A DNA stretch of 27,965 nucleotides from an uncultured Ruminococcus sp. (GCA_945867875.1 CAMBJF010000006.1:1-27965), one strand, 5' to 3'; shown: positions 7,567-15,298, numbered from the stretch's first letter. Made by a program: numbers and translations. The notes: a model not told the origin generated them from the sequence alone.

Positions 7567-7680
7567 TTTCCGCAAGGAAATTTCGGTCGGCAGACCGAAA
7601 AACAAAACTCGGTTTGAAAATCTTTGATTTTCAAACATTTCTCCCTTTCAATCTTTCGTAAAAACCCGCCACTCAAGCGG
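7567..7680 (-). promoter_or_regulatory. Structured 5' leader of the aminotransferase gene with several inverted repeats
   Basis: Between promoter and start codon the transcript can form, in transcript order, a short GC hairpin CCGC-7 nt-GCGG followed by GTTTTT (7680-7661), an 11-bp perfect hairpin GTTTGAAAATC / GATTTTCAAAC with a 3-nt loop (7636-7612), an 8-bp hairpin TTTCGGTC / GACCGAAA with a 4-nt loop (7600-7581) and a 5-bp hairpin TTTCC / GGAAA with a GCAA-like loop (7580-7567). The first is terminator-like. I recognise no known riboswitch. The rest of the 360-nt gap (7740-7824) holds only a weak TGTCC/GGACA inverted repeat at 7780-7798. Confidence 0.55.
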
Positions 7681-7705
7681 CAGTCCCTAAATATTATCCT
7701 TATAT

Positions 7706-7734
7706 ATAATATTACATTTCCCGCCGTTTTGCAA
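7706..7734 (-). promoter_or_regulatory. Sigma-A promoter of the aminotransferase gene
   Basis: The -35 box TTGCAA (7734-7729) and -10 box TATTAT (7711-7706) are 17 nt apart on the minus strand, followed by an AT-rich start region. Confidence 0.65.
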
Positions 7735-7824
7735 GTGTTTTAAAAAACTCCGTCAAATAGTTTTCACTTTATACACATTTGTCCTTGTATCACGGACACG
7801 TTTTCCTGTTATGTAAGTCTGTGC

Positions 7825-7894
7825 CTTACACTTCGCATTATATCATAACACAAGCGTTATGATAGTGTAAGCATTGTGATAACGCAAGCGTTAT
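7825..7894. repeat. Cluster of nested palindromes downstream of the FkbM gene
   Basis: CTTACAC (7825-7831) pairs with GTGTAAG (7865-7871) around a 9-bp inner stem TATCATAAC / GTTATGATA (7841-7864). Only a few bases further, ATAACGC-AA-GCGTTAT (7879-7894) repeats the same core, so the element ATAACRCAAGCGTTAT occurs twice. There is no U-rich tail, so it is not a classical terminator. It could be a transcript-end stabiliser, a protein-binding site or a decayed mobile palindrome. Confidence 0.55.
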
Positions 7895-7897
7895 ACA

Positions 7898-8962
7898 TCA
7901 AAGTGTGCAGTACAGATTTGTCTCCCAGGCGGGGATATAAAGCAGGTGCCTGATGTACAGTTTTAACTGCGGATTTATTTCGTGCACCTTTAAGGGCAGC
8001 TCAAATATATCCTCATTCCGATGATACAGCGCACAGATAAGGCTGCTGCCTGCTTTGAGAGAGCTTTCGCAGCCCTCTATAGCCTCACATTCCGCTCCCT
8101 CAACGTCCATTTTTATAAGGGTGGCATTGCCGCAAAGGCTGTCCCCCGTCACGCCCATAACGGTTTTCAGCTTCACGCCGCTGTTATCCGTAAGCTTGGA
8201 GTTTCGCCCCGAACGGTCGGAAAAGGTAAGCTCAGTGTTATCATTCCACGCCGCACCGTTTATCAGAGTGATATTTTCCATACCCTCAGTGTTCTTGGTA
8301 AGCTTGCGGAAATTCCGTGTATCCGGCTCAACAGCATAGACATGGTCATATTTACCCTTTGTAAGTTCCGCAAATTCAATTGCAGTGTCGCCGTTGTATG
8401 CGCCCATATCTATATACCGCTCGTTTTCCCCGAGACGGATAATATTTTCCCATATGTCCGATTTTGGCACGGTGCAGTGATGCAGATAGTCGATTTTTCC
8501 GCTGATTCGGAAGTTTATAATGTCCGCAAAGGTCTGCCTTGACATATCATCTGTAAGAAGCTCATAGACTCTTTGCAGCTTCTCGGCATTTTCAAGGCAG
8601 TATTCATATGTGAACAGCCCGTCACCAACAACAGGAACATCGGGAGCTAAGAGGATACGCCGCTCCGCCATACCGCAAATGCGGCGGTACAGGCTTTCAT
8701 AGCCCGCACCGAACGCAAGGACGATAACAAAATCGTCAATGATGTTTTCTATCTGCGAGAGGGTGTGAACAAGGTGTCCCTTGAAATAATGTCCCCTCAC
8801 AAATTCATCGCTTGCGAAAAAGCCTGCGGCGGATATGCCGTATTCATCAAAGACCCTGAGTATCTTTTCCGCCCCGTCGCCCATTCCGTAAATGAAAACG
8901 GGCAGGTCGGTGTTTTTGAGGAAGTCCCAGGAATTTACCTTTTCGGTGATGAACTCAAGCAT
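7898..8962 (-). CDS. FkbM-family SAM-dependent methyltransferase with N-terminal nucleotide-binding-like domain
   Basis: The 354-residue protein starts at ATG 8962, which overlaps the stop codon of the PH-domain gene and has GAGGA about 8 nt upstream; a GTG at 8992 is possible but less likely. The N-terminal part (about 20-75) has VFIYGMGDGAEKILRVFDEYGI and GFFASDEF, a Rossmann-like pattern like that in PglD-type sugar-acyltransferase N-domains. The C-terminal part has SAM motif I IDMGAYNGDT (184-193), VEPD (211-214) and MDVEGAE (285-291), the hallmark of FkbM methyltransferases, which usually O-methylate sugars or natural products. The substrate is unknown. Its position behind purD suggests co-transcription, not necessarily a role in purine synthesis. 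Confidence 0.8.
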   Translation of the reverse strand: MLEFITEKVNSWDFLKNTDLPVFIYGMGDGAEKILRVFDEYGISAAGFFASDEFVRGHYFKGHLVHTLSQIENIIDDFVIVLAFGAGYESLYRRICGMAERRILLAPDVPVVGDGLFTYEYCLENAEKLQRVYELLTDDMSRQTFADIINFRISGKIDYLHHCTVPKSDIWENIIRLGENERYIDMGAYNGDTAIEFAELTKGKYDHVYAVEPDTRNFRKLTKNTEGMENITLINGAAWNDNTELTFSDRSGRNSKLTDNSGVKLKTVMGVTGDSLCGNATLIKMDVEGAECEAIEGCESSLKAGSSLICALYHRNEDIFELPLKVHEINPQLKLYIRHLLYIPAWETNLYCTL

Positions 8963-9365
8963 TGAAGTCGTCCTCATCGTGATGATGCTCACAGCCGTGG
9001 GGAGGCTCGCCCTGTATCATATCCCTGCCCCTGATGCTGTAATCATCACGCATTTTCTCCACCTGTTCGTCAAGGAGCTGCATAAGCTTCCTCGGGGCTT
9101 TTATGCTCTTTACCTCTTTCACGGGGGTGTCAGCATCTTTCACATTGATAACAACCGTTCCGCAGCCGAAAAGTCTCTCACCGAAGGGGAGCACAAGCTT
9201 TTTGTCGATAACTCTGTAAAGGTCGAACTCGTCCTCCTCAATGGTGAAAAAGCCCTTGCGGGTGATGAATTTCTTTTCCGTCAGGAAATATCTCGTAAAG
9301 GATATGGGCAGTCCGAAGATCGTCCGCTTCTTGTCTGTCCAGATGTAGTCAAAATCGGCTTTCAT
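8955..9365 (-). CDS. Small bacterial PH-domain-like protein, function unknown
   Basis: The 136-residue protein resembles bacterial PH-domain (bPH/DUF304-like) proteins: after a short N-terminus comes the beta-rich RYFLTEKKFITRKGFF, DEFDLYRVIDKKL, GCGTVVI and a closing helix KAPRKLMQLLDEQVEKM (about 92-108). The C-terminus is rich in His and acidic residues (CEHHHDEDD), possibly metal binding. No membrane segment is present. GGGGAA lies about 7 nt before the ATG; the gene follows purD by 30 nt and overlaps the FkbM gene by 8 nt, so the three are probably co-transcribed and the last two translationally coupled. Confidence 0.65.
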   Translation of the reverse strand: MKADFDYIWTDKKRTIFGLPISFTRYFLTEKKFITRKGFFTIEEDEFDLYRVIDKKLVLPFGERLFGCGTVVINVKDADTPVKEVKSIKAPRKLMQLLDEQVEKMRDDYSIRGRDMIQGEPPHGCEHHHDEDDFNA

Positions 9366-9395
9366 ACAGCTTCCCCTTTCCCATATTTATACTAA

Positions 9396-10676
9396 TCACT
9401 TAAGCGCAGCCATTGCCCTCTTGCCGATATCGTGGCGGTAGTGAGCATTCTCAAAATGTATCTTCTCCACAGCCTTGTAGGACTTTTCAAGAGCGGCAGG
9501 AAGAGTGTCGCCTGTTGCGGTAACGCCGATAACACGGCCGCCGTTGGTGTAGAACTTGCCGTTTTCATACTTAGTGCCTGCGTGATATACAAATACGCCG
9601 TCAACCTGTCCCTTGTCGTCCATACCGCTCATTTCGATTCCCTTGGGGTATGACTGAGGATATCCGCCCGATGCCATTACAACACAGGTGCAGTATTCCT
9701 TTTTCCACTTGATGTCCATATCGGAAAGCTTGCCGTTGTAAATTGCCTCGAAAATATCATAAAGGTCGCTGTCAAGGAGAGGGAGGACAACCTGTGTCTC
9801 AGGGTCGCCGAAACGGCAGTTGTATTCAATTACCTTAGGGCCCTTGGGAGTTATCATAAGTCCGAAATAGAGACAGCCCTTGAAAGTCCTGCCCTCGACG
9901 TTCATAGCGTTGATGGTAGGCAGGAATATCTTTTCCATGCACTCCTTGGCAATATCCTCAGTGTAATAGGGATTGGGGGCAACAGTGCCCATTCCGCCTG
10001 TGTTCAGTCCCTCATCGTTGTCAAGAGCACGCTTGTGGTCCATAGAGGATATCATAGGAACAACAGTCTTTCCGTCTGTGAATGAGAGCACGGATACCTC
10101 AGGGCCTGTGAGAAATTCCTCGATAACAACGGTAGCACTGCTGTCGCCGAACTGTCTGCCGTCGATCATAGACTTTACAGCCTCAACAGCCTCCTCCTCG
10201 TTCTGAGCGATTATAACGCCCTTACCGAGAGCAAGGCCGTCAGCCTTGATAACAGCGGGATAGCTGTTCTGCTTTTTGAGATATTCGATAGCGGAAGCGC
10301 TGTCGGAGAACACCTCATAGAACGCAGTGGGGATATTGTACTTCTTCATAAGCTCCTTGGAGAACACCTTGCTGCCCTCGATGATAGCCGCAGCCTTGTT
10401 GGGGCCAAAGGTCATAAAGCCCTCAGCATTAAGAGCGTCAACCATTCCGAGAACCAGAGGATCATCGGGAGCAACTACCACCATATCAACGGAAAGCTTC
10501 TTTGCAAGAGCCACAACGCCCTCGATATCAGTAGCCTTAACGTCAAAGCACTCAGCATAGCGGGAAATGCCGCCGTTGCCGGGTGTGCAGTATATCTTAT
10601 CCACCTTGGGAGACTCTGCGAGCTTCATAATAATGGCGTGCTCACGTCCGCCTCCGCCAACAACCAATATTTTCAT
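9396..10676 (-). CDS. purD: Phosphoribosylamine-glycine ligase (GAR synthetase)
   Basis: This cytoplasmic ATP-grasp enzyme makes glycinamide ribonucleotide from phosphoribosylamine, glycine and ATP, step 2 of purine synthesis. The 426-residue protein begins MKILVVGGGGREHAI at 10676, preceded by AAAGGAA 8 nt upstream; that Shine-Dalgarno lies immediately after the stop codon of the preceding membrane-protein gene. Motifs include the N-terminal GGGGREHA loop, the ATP-grasp lysine region IKADGLALGKGV, GGMGTVAPNPY and the metal-binding segment EYNCRFGDPETQ. Length is typical. It sits near the 3' end of the pur operon, apart from purF, whose product it uses. Confidence 0.95.
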   Translation of the reverse strand: MKILVVGGGGREHAIIMKLAESPKVDKIYCTPGNGGISRYAECFDVKATDIEGVVALAKKLSVDMVVVAPDDPLVLGMVDALNAEGFMTFGPNKAAAIIEGSKVFSKELMKKYNIPTAFYEVFSDSASAIEYLKKQNSYPAVIKADGLALGKGVIIAQNEEEAVEAVKSMIDGRQFGDSSATVVIEEFLTGPEVSVLSFTDGKTVVPMISSMDHKRALDNDEGLNTGGMGTVAPNPYYTEDIAKECMEKIFLPTINAMNVEGRTFKGCLYFGLMITPKGPKVIEYNCRFGDPETQVVLPLLDSDLYDIFEAIYNGKLSDMDIKWKKEYCTCVVMASGGYPQSYPKGIEMSGMDDKGQVDGVFVYHAGTKYENGKFYTNGGRVIGVTATGDTLPAALEKSYKAVEKIHFENAHYRHDIGKRAMAALK

Positions 10677-10690
10677 ATTATCAATTCCTT

Positions 10691-11167
10691 TCAAGCGCTG
10701 TGATTTCTTGCATATGCATATACCGCCGAAGCCGCTATGGTTATTGCAGCCCCGCCGTAAAACAGCCATGACAGCAGGCTCACGGGCACGGAGAAAAGGC
10801 TCAGATATACAAGTCTCTCCGAACCGAGCAATGCCTCTTCCATTCTCTGCCTTGTGTCAGCAATATACACTGCTATTGGCATAAGACCCGTTATAATTGA
10901 CGCAATCACAAGGGGCATATACACCCCTTTGCCCTTGGAAACAAGACCGTTTGCGGCAGTTATAACAACACTTCCTATGCACATAATAACGGCAGAGTGA
11001 AGAACGAGCTTTTCAGAGCTGTCTATGGTCATTCCGTCCGCCAGAAGCGTAACTATTTCTTTCTGAGACATAGACATCCGCAGAAGTATAAGCACCCACA
11101 GCACCATAATTATCTCAGAAACAATAACAGCTATCCTGACAGATCTTGGTACACTGAATTTCTCCAT
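10691..11167 (-). CDS. Small multi-pass membrane protein, function unknown
   Basis: From ATG 11167 the protein has 158 residues with about four or five hydrophobic segments (roughly 11-30, 57-77, 84-103 and a long stretch 120-152 that could be one or two helices). A loop between segments carries DTRQRMEEALLGSERL. No recognised domain. A GTG at 11179 in the same frame is an alternative start only 3 nt past the upstream stop; the ATG has GGGGTG just upstream. It sits 15 nt after the lipoprotein gene and 14 nt before purD, so it is an operon member of unknown role. Confidence 0.7.
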   Translation of the reverse strand: MEKFSVPRSVRIAVIVSEIIMVLWVLILLRMSMSQKEIVTLLADGMTIDSSEKLVLHSAVIMCIGSVVITAANGLVSKGKGVYMPLVIASIITGLMPIAVYIADTRQRMEEALLGSERLVYLSLFSVPVSLLSWLFYGGAAITIAASAVYAYARNHSA

Positions 11168-11182
11168 ACAGCACCCCACACC

Positions 11183-11923
11183 TTACTTCAGCACAATGGT
11201 ATCCATGATAGCTTCAAAATCGGGAAGAACCCTCTCAGTTTCGCCTTTCTTTGCGGTAAGGGTAACAACAGTCTGCTTTCCGCCCTTGAGGAAGATGTAC
11301 TGTATCATATCCATTTCCATTCCCGCCTGCTCGGTGGCAACTGTTATCTTAAGAGAGTCATTTCCGTTTACGGTAACGCCCTCCCAGCCTTTGCACTCGT
11401 ATGCATCAACGCCGTCATAGCTTTCAGCCATAAGAGGGCCGAGAGTATCAGCGTCCATATCAACCTCCGTGCCGATATCCTGAGTCACGATATTGAAGTT
11501 TGTGGCAAAATCGCTGTCAGCATCAGCATTGTAAACGAACATTGCATCGCACATATCAACATATTCCTGAGCGGTAAAATCAAGTCCGTTGTCCAGTCCC
11601 TCAGCCACCTCAGCGGCAGCCTGAACATATTTCTTGGCATCAGTCCACTTGTCCGCATCAACTGAGATAGTGTAAAAGCTGCCGTCATAAAGCGGGGACT
11701 GCTCTGAGTCGGAAGCGGCTTCGCTGTCGGTCTCAGATTCTGCTTCGGTCTCGGCATCAGTTTCAGCCTCACCCTCTGTTTCAGCAGATGTCTCTGCCTC
11801 GGAAACAGTCTCGGAAACGCTCTCGGTCACATCGGCTGTATCTGCCGTATCGGCAGCATTGCCCCCTGCGCAGGCAGTGAGCATAAGCATTGCTGCCACA
11901 GCCGCCATAATTTTCTTGTTCAT
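11183..11923 (-). CDS. Predicted lipoprotein with acidic low-complexity linker, function unknown
   Basis: The 246-residue protein starts at ATG 11923 (AAAGGA about 10 nt upstream). It has a lipoprotein signal MNKKIMAAVAAMLMLTAC with the lipobox LTAC and lipidated Cys18. Residues about 23-70 form a repetitive Glu/Ala/Ser/Thr/Asp linker (SETVSEAETSAETEGEAET and similar). The folded C-terminal part includes YTISVDADKWTDAKKY and FLKGGKQTVVTLTAKKGE, ending with FEAIMDTIVLK; this is similar in style to small extracytoplasmic domains that end in a TxxF..I..S/T-type helix-strand, but I cannot assign a family. It lies between the AICAR transformylase gene and a membrane-protein gene within the pur operon. 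Confidence 0.75.
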   Translation of the reverse strand: MNKKIMAAVAAMLMLTACAGGNAADTADTADVTESVSETVSEAETSAETEGEAETDAETEAESETDSEAASDSEQSPLYDGSFYTISVDADKWTDAKKYVQAAAEVAEGLDNGLDFTAQEYVDMCDAMFVYNADADSDFATNFNIVTQDIGTEVDMDADTLGPLMAESYDGVDAYECKGWEGVTVNGNDSLKITVATEQAGMEMDMIQYIFLKGGKQTVVTLTAKKGETERVLPDFEAIMDTIVLK

Positions 11924-11948
11924 CAGATTTATGTCCTTTCTTAAAACA

Positions 11949-11974
11949 GGAATGGGGCTATACGCACCCATTCC
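11949..11974 (-). terminator. Intergenic hairpin after the AICAR transformylase gene, weak terminator or processing site
   Basis: An 8-bp perfect stem GGAATGGG / CCCATTCC with a 10-nt loop is followed by TGTTTTAAG on the minus strand. It lies 14 nt past the stop codon of the AICAR transformylase gene. The U-run is short, so partial read-through into the lipoprotein, membrane-protein and purD genes is likely. Confidence 0.5.
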
Positions 11975-11987
11975 ATAAATATGTCTA

Positions 11988-13166
11988 TCAGTGGTGGAAA
12001 AGTCTGATTCCTGTGAATGCCATTGCAATGTTGTACTTGTTGCAGGTCTCGATAACGTTGTCGTCACGGATAGAGCCGCCGGGCTGTGCAATGTACTCAA
12101 CGCCTGACTTGTGAGCTCTCTCGATGTTGTCGCCGAAGGGGAAGAATGCATCGGAACCAAGGGCAACGCCAGTGTTCTTTGCGAGCCACTCCTTCTTTTC
12201 CTCACGGGTAAGCACCTCGGGCTTCTCGGTAAATACCTTCTGCCACTCGCCGTCTCTCAGAACGTCCTCGTACTCATCGCCGATGTAAACGTCAATGGCG
12301 TTGTCACGGTCAGCACGTCTAACATCGTCCTTGAAAGGAAGTGCCATTACCTTGGGATTCTGTCTGAGCCACCAGTTGTCAGCCTTCTGACCTGCAAGAC
12401 GTGTGCAGTGGATACGTGACTGCTGACCTGCACCGATACCGATAGCCTGTCCGTCCTTAACGTAGCAAACGGAGTTGGACTGGGTGTATTTGAGGGTGAT
12501 AAGTGAGATAAGAAGGTCTCTCTTCTTCTCGTCGGGAATAACCTTGTTGTCGGTAACGATATTTTCAAGGAGAGTATTGTTGATATCAAGCTCGTTTCTG
12601 CCCTGCTCAAAGGTAACGCCAAACACCTGCTTGCGCTCGATAGGAGCGGGAACATAGCTTTCGTCTATCTTGATTATGTTGTAAGTGCCCTTTCTCTTGG
12701 ACTTGAGAATTTCAAGAGCCTCATCGGTATATCCGGGAGCGATAACGCCGTCGGAAACCTCACGCTGTATCATCTTTGCGGTGCATACGTCGCACACATC
12801 GGAAAGAGCAATGAAATCGCCGTAGGAGGACATTCTGTCAGCGCCTCTTGCTCTTGCATATGCGCAGGCAAGGGGAGAAAGCTCGCCAAGGTCATCTACC
12901 CAGTAAATCTTAGCAAGAGTGTCGGAAAGAGGGAGACCCACAGCAGCGCCTGCGGGAGAAACGTGCTTGAAAGATGTAGCCGCAGGGAGACCTGTAGCCT
13001 TTTTCAGCTCTCTTACAAGCTGCCAGCCGTTGAACGCATCAAGGAGATTGATGTAGCCGGGCTTGCCGTTCAAAACCTCGATAGGGAGCTCGCCCTCCTC
13101 GATGAAAATTCTTGAAGGCTTCTGATTGGGGTTGCAACCGTATTTTAACTGCATTTCCTTTGCCAT
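11988..13166 (-). CDS. Stand-alone AICAR formyltransferase (PurH C-terminal domain only)
   Basis: The enzyme transfers a formyl group from 10-formyl-THF to AICAR, giving FAICAR, the next-to-last step to IMP. The 392-residue protein carries the AICAR transformylase fold only: the catalytic Lys-His pair in SFKHVSPAGAAVG (K67, H68), GIGAGQQSR, SDAFFPFGDNI and PGGSIRDD. The roughly 200-residue N-terminal IMP cyclohydrolase domain of normal PurH is missing; the initiator ATG has AAAGGA 10 nt upstream and no open frame is needed before it. The missing activity is supplied by purO, 29 nt upstream. This is a natural split, not a truncation, because the protein starts cleanly with its own ribosome binding site. 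Confidence 0.9.
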   Translation of the reverse strand: MAKEMQLKYGCNPNQKPSRIFIEEGELPIEVLNGKPGYINLLDAFNGWQLVRELKKATGLPAATSFKHVSPAGAAVGLPLSDTLAKIYWVDDLGELSPLACAYARARGADRMSSYGDFIALSDVCDVCTAKMIQREVSDGVIAPGYTDEALEILKSKRKGTYNIIKIDESYVPAPIERKQVFGVTFEQGRNELDINNTLLENIVTDNKVIPDEKKRDLLISLITLKYTQSNSVCYVKDGQAIGIGAGQQSRIHCTRLAGQKADNWWLRQNPKVMALPFKDDVRRADRDNAIDVYIGDEYEDVLRDGEWQKVFTEKPEVLTREEKKEWLAKNTGVALGSDAFFPFGDNIERAHKSGVEYIAQPGGSIRDDNVIETCNKYNIAMAFTGIRLFHH

Positions 13167-13195
13167 TTTAAACCATTCCTTTCGATTTGGAAAAA

Positions 13196-13921
13196 TTATT
13201 CGCTTTTAGCGTACTTGTTGATGATGCGGGATTCAGCCTTGCCTGTGGCAATGTCGATGTATCTTACAAAGAGGGAGACCTTGTTGTCCTCATTGAGAGC
13301 GTTCCATACCTTGGAAGCAAACTCGTCAATGCTGTCATTGCCGATCTCCACCTTCTTAGGCTCGCCCTCGAAGCTGGGAAGAGGATTGCCGTCGCCCATA
13401 TAGGTGTGGATAAAGTGACCATAGCCGCTGACAGGAGCGGTGTAGGTGTATGTAAATCTCTCGCAGCAGTCGGGGTTGCCGTCTGCGGATTTGAGGATAG
13501 ACATTGCGTAGTTGTATCCGCCGTTCTCGATGTGCATAATGCCCGAGATTCTCGGTGTGTAGTTGGGAGCGTCGTCCTCATATTCTCTTGTTCTGAGGGA
13601 CTGCTCAAAGGTCTGCTGCTTGTCCATAAGCTCGTAAATGGTATCGGTCTGATCGCCGTTTGTAACGATAGTCTTGTTTCCGAGAACTCTTACGGGAGAG
13701 TAGATGATAAGGTGGGGATCGGAAAGCTTTGAGGGGTCGGCAGCCTCGGTCTTTATTCCGTCAGCAGTTTCGGTGAAAACTCTGTTGCGGGAGTTAACGC
13801 TTCTGCCCATAATGAAATATGCTGTAACGGCAGTCTTTCCGTCAGCAGATCTGCCGATAACGATCCCTCTGCCGGGATATGCGTTTGAGCTGAGCTCATT
13901 TTCAAGTGATAATGTTTTCAT
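13196..13921 (-). CDS. purO: Archaeal-type IMP cyclohydrolase PurO
   Basis: The 241-residue protein belongs to the PurO family (PF07826), first known from methanogens, which closes FAICAR to IMP, the last step of the pathway. Recognisable features are NAYPGRGIVIGRS near the N-terminus, YFIMGRSVNSRNRVF, IIYSPVRV and GDQTDTIYELM, all typical of the family. It is unrelated to the cyclohydrolase domain of bacterial PurH. The ATG overlaps the stop codon of the methyltransferase gene (ATGA, 4 nt) and has AAAGGACG upstream; AICAR transformylase follows 29 nt later, so both terminal-step enzymes are made together. Confidence 0.9.
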   Translation of the reverse strand: MKTLSLENELSSNAYPGRGIVIGRSADGKTAVTAYFIMGRSVNSRNRVFTETADGIKTEAADPSKLSDPHLIIYSPVRVLGNKTIVTNGDQTDTIYELMDKQQTFEQSLRTREYEDDAPNYTPRISGIMHIENGGYNYAMSILKSADGNPDCCERFTYTYTAPVSGYGHFIHTYMGDGNPLPSFEGEPKKVEIGNDSIDEFASKVWNALNEDNKVSLFVRYIDIATGKAESRIINKYAKSE

Positions 13922-14679
13922 TTACATATCGTCCTTTCGGTATTGATGTGACCCAGATAACAGGTCGTCTTATATGGTATAATGACCTTTCCGCCCTTTT
14001 CATAGCGATAAAAGATATCTGTAAGAGTCTCTCGGATATATCCATACCCCTCCTGCCCCTCGTTCGGGACATATGAGCGGGAGAAATTATCCCCAAGAAA
14101 GCGTTCAAGGTCATATTCTTCATCAAAAAAATATTCGGTGTATTCGCAGCCTAAAAGGTACTGATTTTTAATAAATCTGTCCCCGTCACCCTCGGACATA
14201 AGCCCTGCGTGACCGCTCTTGAAATTCGGACACCGCCGTTTCATAAGCATATCCCGCTCGTGGATAAGAGGACAGCTCTCACGCCCATTGAAAATAAGCG
14301 AGACATATTTATTGCCGGTAAGTATCCTTTGACATTCCTCTGCAAATTTTCCCGCATCGAACCGGTGAAATGCAGTTGCCGCCGTGACCAGCCCCACAGA
14401 CCTGTCAGGGAGATTGGTTTCCTCAGCAGTGCCCTTTACTGCACTGATGTCACCGTTTCCCGATAACATCATTCGGAGCATATCCGCATTTGGCTCGACC
14501 GCAGTGACCCTCCACGGCTTTGTCATCAGCAGGCGGGTAAATATCCCCGTGCCTGCACCGATGTCCGCAGCACTGTCCGTCTGTGCTCTGTCGTAAAGAT
14601 ATCCGATAAGCTCCGTGGGATATGAGGGACGGAATTTCGCATAATCCGCCGCTTTCCCCGTGAATTTATCCTCATTCAT
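13918..14679 (-). CDS. Class I SAM-dependent methyltransferase inside the pur operon
   Basis: The 253-residue protein starts MNEDKFTGKAADYAKFRPSYP at 14679, an N-terminus typical of class I methyltransferases of the UbiE/Methyltransf_11 type. SAM-binding motif I is ADIGAGTG (38-45), followed by VEPNADML and the post-I region AFHRFDAGKFAEECQRIL. The substrate is unknown. Its start overlaps purN by 8 nt (purN ends GATGAATGA) and its end overlaps purO by 4 nt, so it is locked into the operon by translational coupling on both sides. An in-frame TTG at 14700 is a weaker alternative start. Confidence 0.8.
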   Translation of the reverse strand: MNEDKFTGKAADYAKFRPSYPTELIGYLYDRAQTDSAADIGAGTGIFTRLLMTKPWRVTAVEPNADMLRMMLSGNGDISAVKGTAEETNLPDRSVGLVTAATAFHRFDAGKFAEECQRILTGNKYVSLIFNGRESCPLIHERDMLMKRRCPNFKSGHAGLMSEGDGDRFIKNQYLLGCEYTEYFFDEEYDLERFLGDNFSRSYVPNEGQEGYGYIRETLTDIFYRYEKGGKVIIPYKTTCYLGHINTERTICK

Positions 14680-15298
14680 CAACAACAGCCACTCCGTCAA
14701 CCACCTTTACCTTGTCACGGCAAAGGAGCGAAACAGCGTGGGGCAGAATTTTCCACTCAGCCTGCTCCATAACACGTCTCTGGAGCACCTCAGGAGTGTC
14801 ACCGTTTTTCACCTCAACAGCTTTCTGGAGAATGATAGGACCGCCGTCGCATACCTCTGTAACAAAATGAACGGTGGCACCCGTCACCTTAACGCCCCTT
14901 GCAAGAGCCTCCTCGTGGACTTTAAGTCCATAGTAGCCCTTTCCGCAGAACGAGGGGATAAGCGCAGGGTGAACATTCACCATTTTATAAGGATAAGCAC
15001 GGCACACCTGCTCGTCAAGAATGGTCATAAAGCCCGCATAAACGATGATGTCAGCGTTTTCGGCTTTAAGAGTGTCAAGCATAGCCTTGCTGTAAGCGTG
15101 GCTGTCGGCATAGTCCTTTCTTGGGAGAACAATACCCTTTATGCCGTTCTGCGCCGCCCTTTCAAGAGCATATGCCCCCTCCTTGGAGGAGATGACGCAG
15201 GTAATCTTTCCGCCCTCTATCTCTCCCCTTTTCTCAGCGTCGATAAGAGCCTGAAGATTGGTTCCGCCGCCCGAAACCAGTACAACAATATTTTTCAT
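14672..15298 (-). CDS. purN: Phosphoribosylglycinamide formyltransferase
   Basis: This cytoplasmic enzyme formylates GAR with 10-formyl-THF (step 3 of purine synthesis). The 208-residue protein has the GART triad: N108 and H110 in NVHPALIPSF and D151 in EVCDGGPIILQ, plus the N-terminal phosphate loop VSGGGTNLQAL. Two in-frame ATGs exist; MKNIVV at 15298 is chosen because AGAAAGG lies 10 nt upstream, against 4 nt for the ATG at 15304. It follows a small membrane-protein gene by about 18 nt. Confidence 0.95.
   Translation of the reverse strand: MKNIVVLVSGGGTNLQALIDAEKRGEIEGGKITCVISSKEGAYALERAAQNGIKGIVLPRKDYADSHAYSKAMLDTLKAENADIIVYAGFMTILDEQVCRAYPYKMVNVHPALIPSFCGKGYYGLKVHEEALARGVKVTGATVHFVTEVCDGGPIILQKAVEVKNGDTPEVLQRRVMEQAEWKILPHAVSLLCRDKVKVVDGVAVVDE

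Noticed and set aside
7455..7676. 73-codon minus-strand frame overlapping the aminotransferase start
   Set aside because: It runs through the leader hairpins into the real gene in another frame; no Shine-Dalgarno, and composition is not protein-like.
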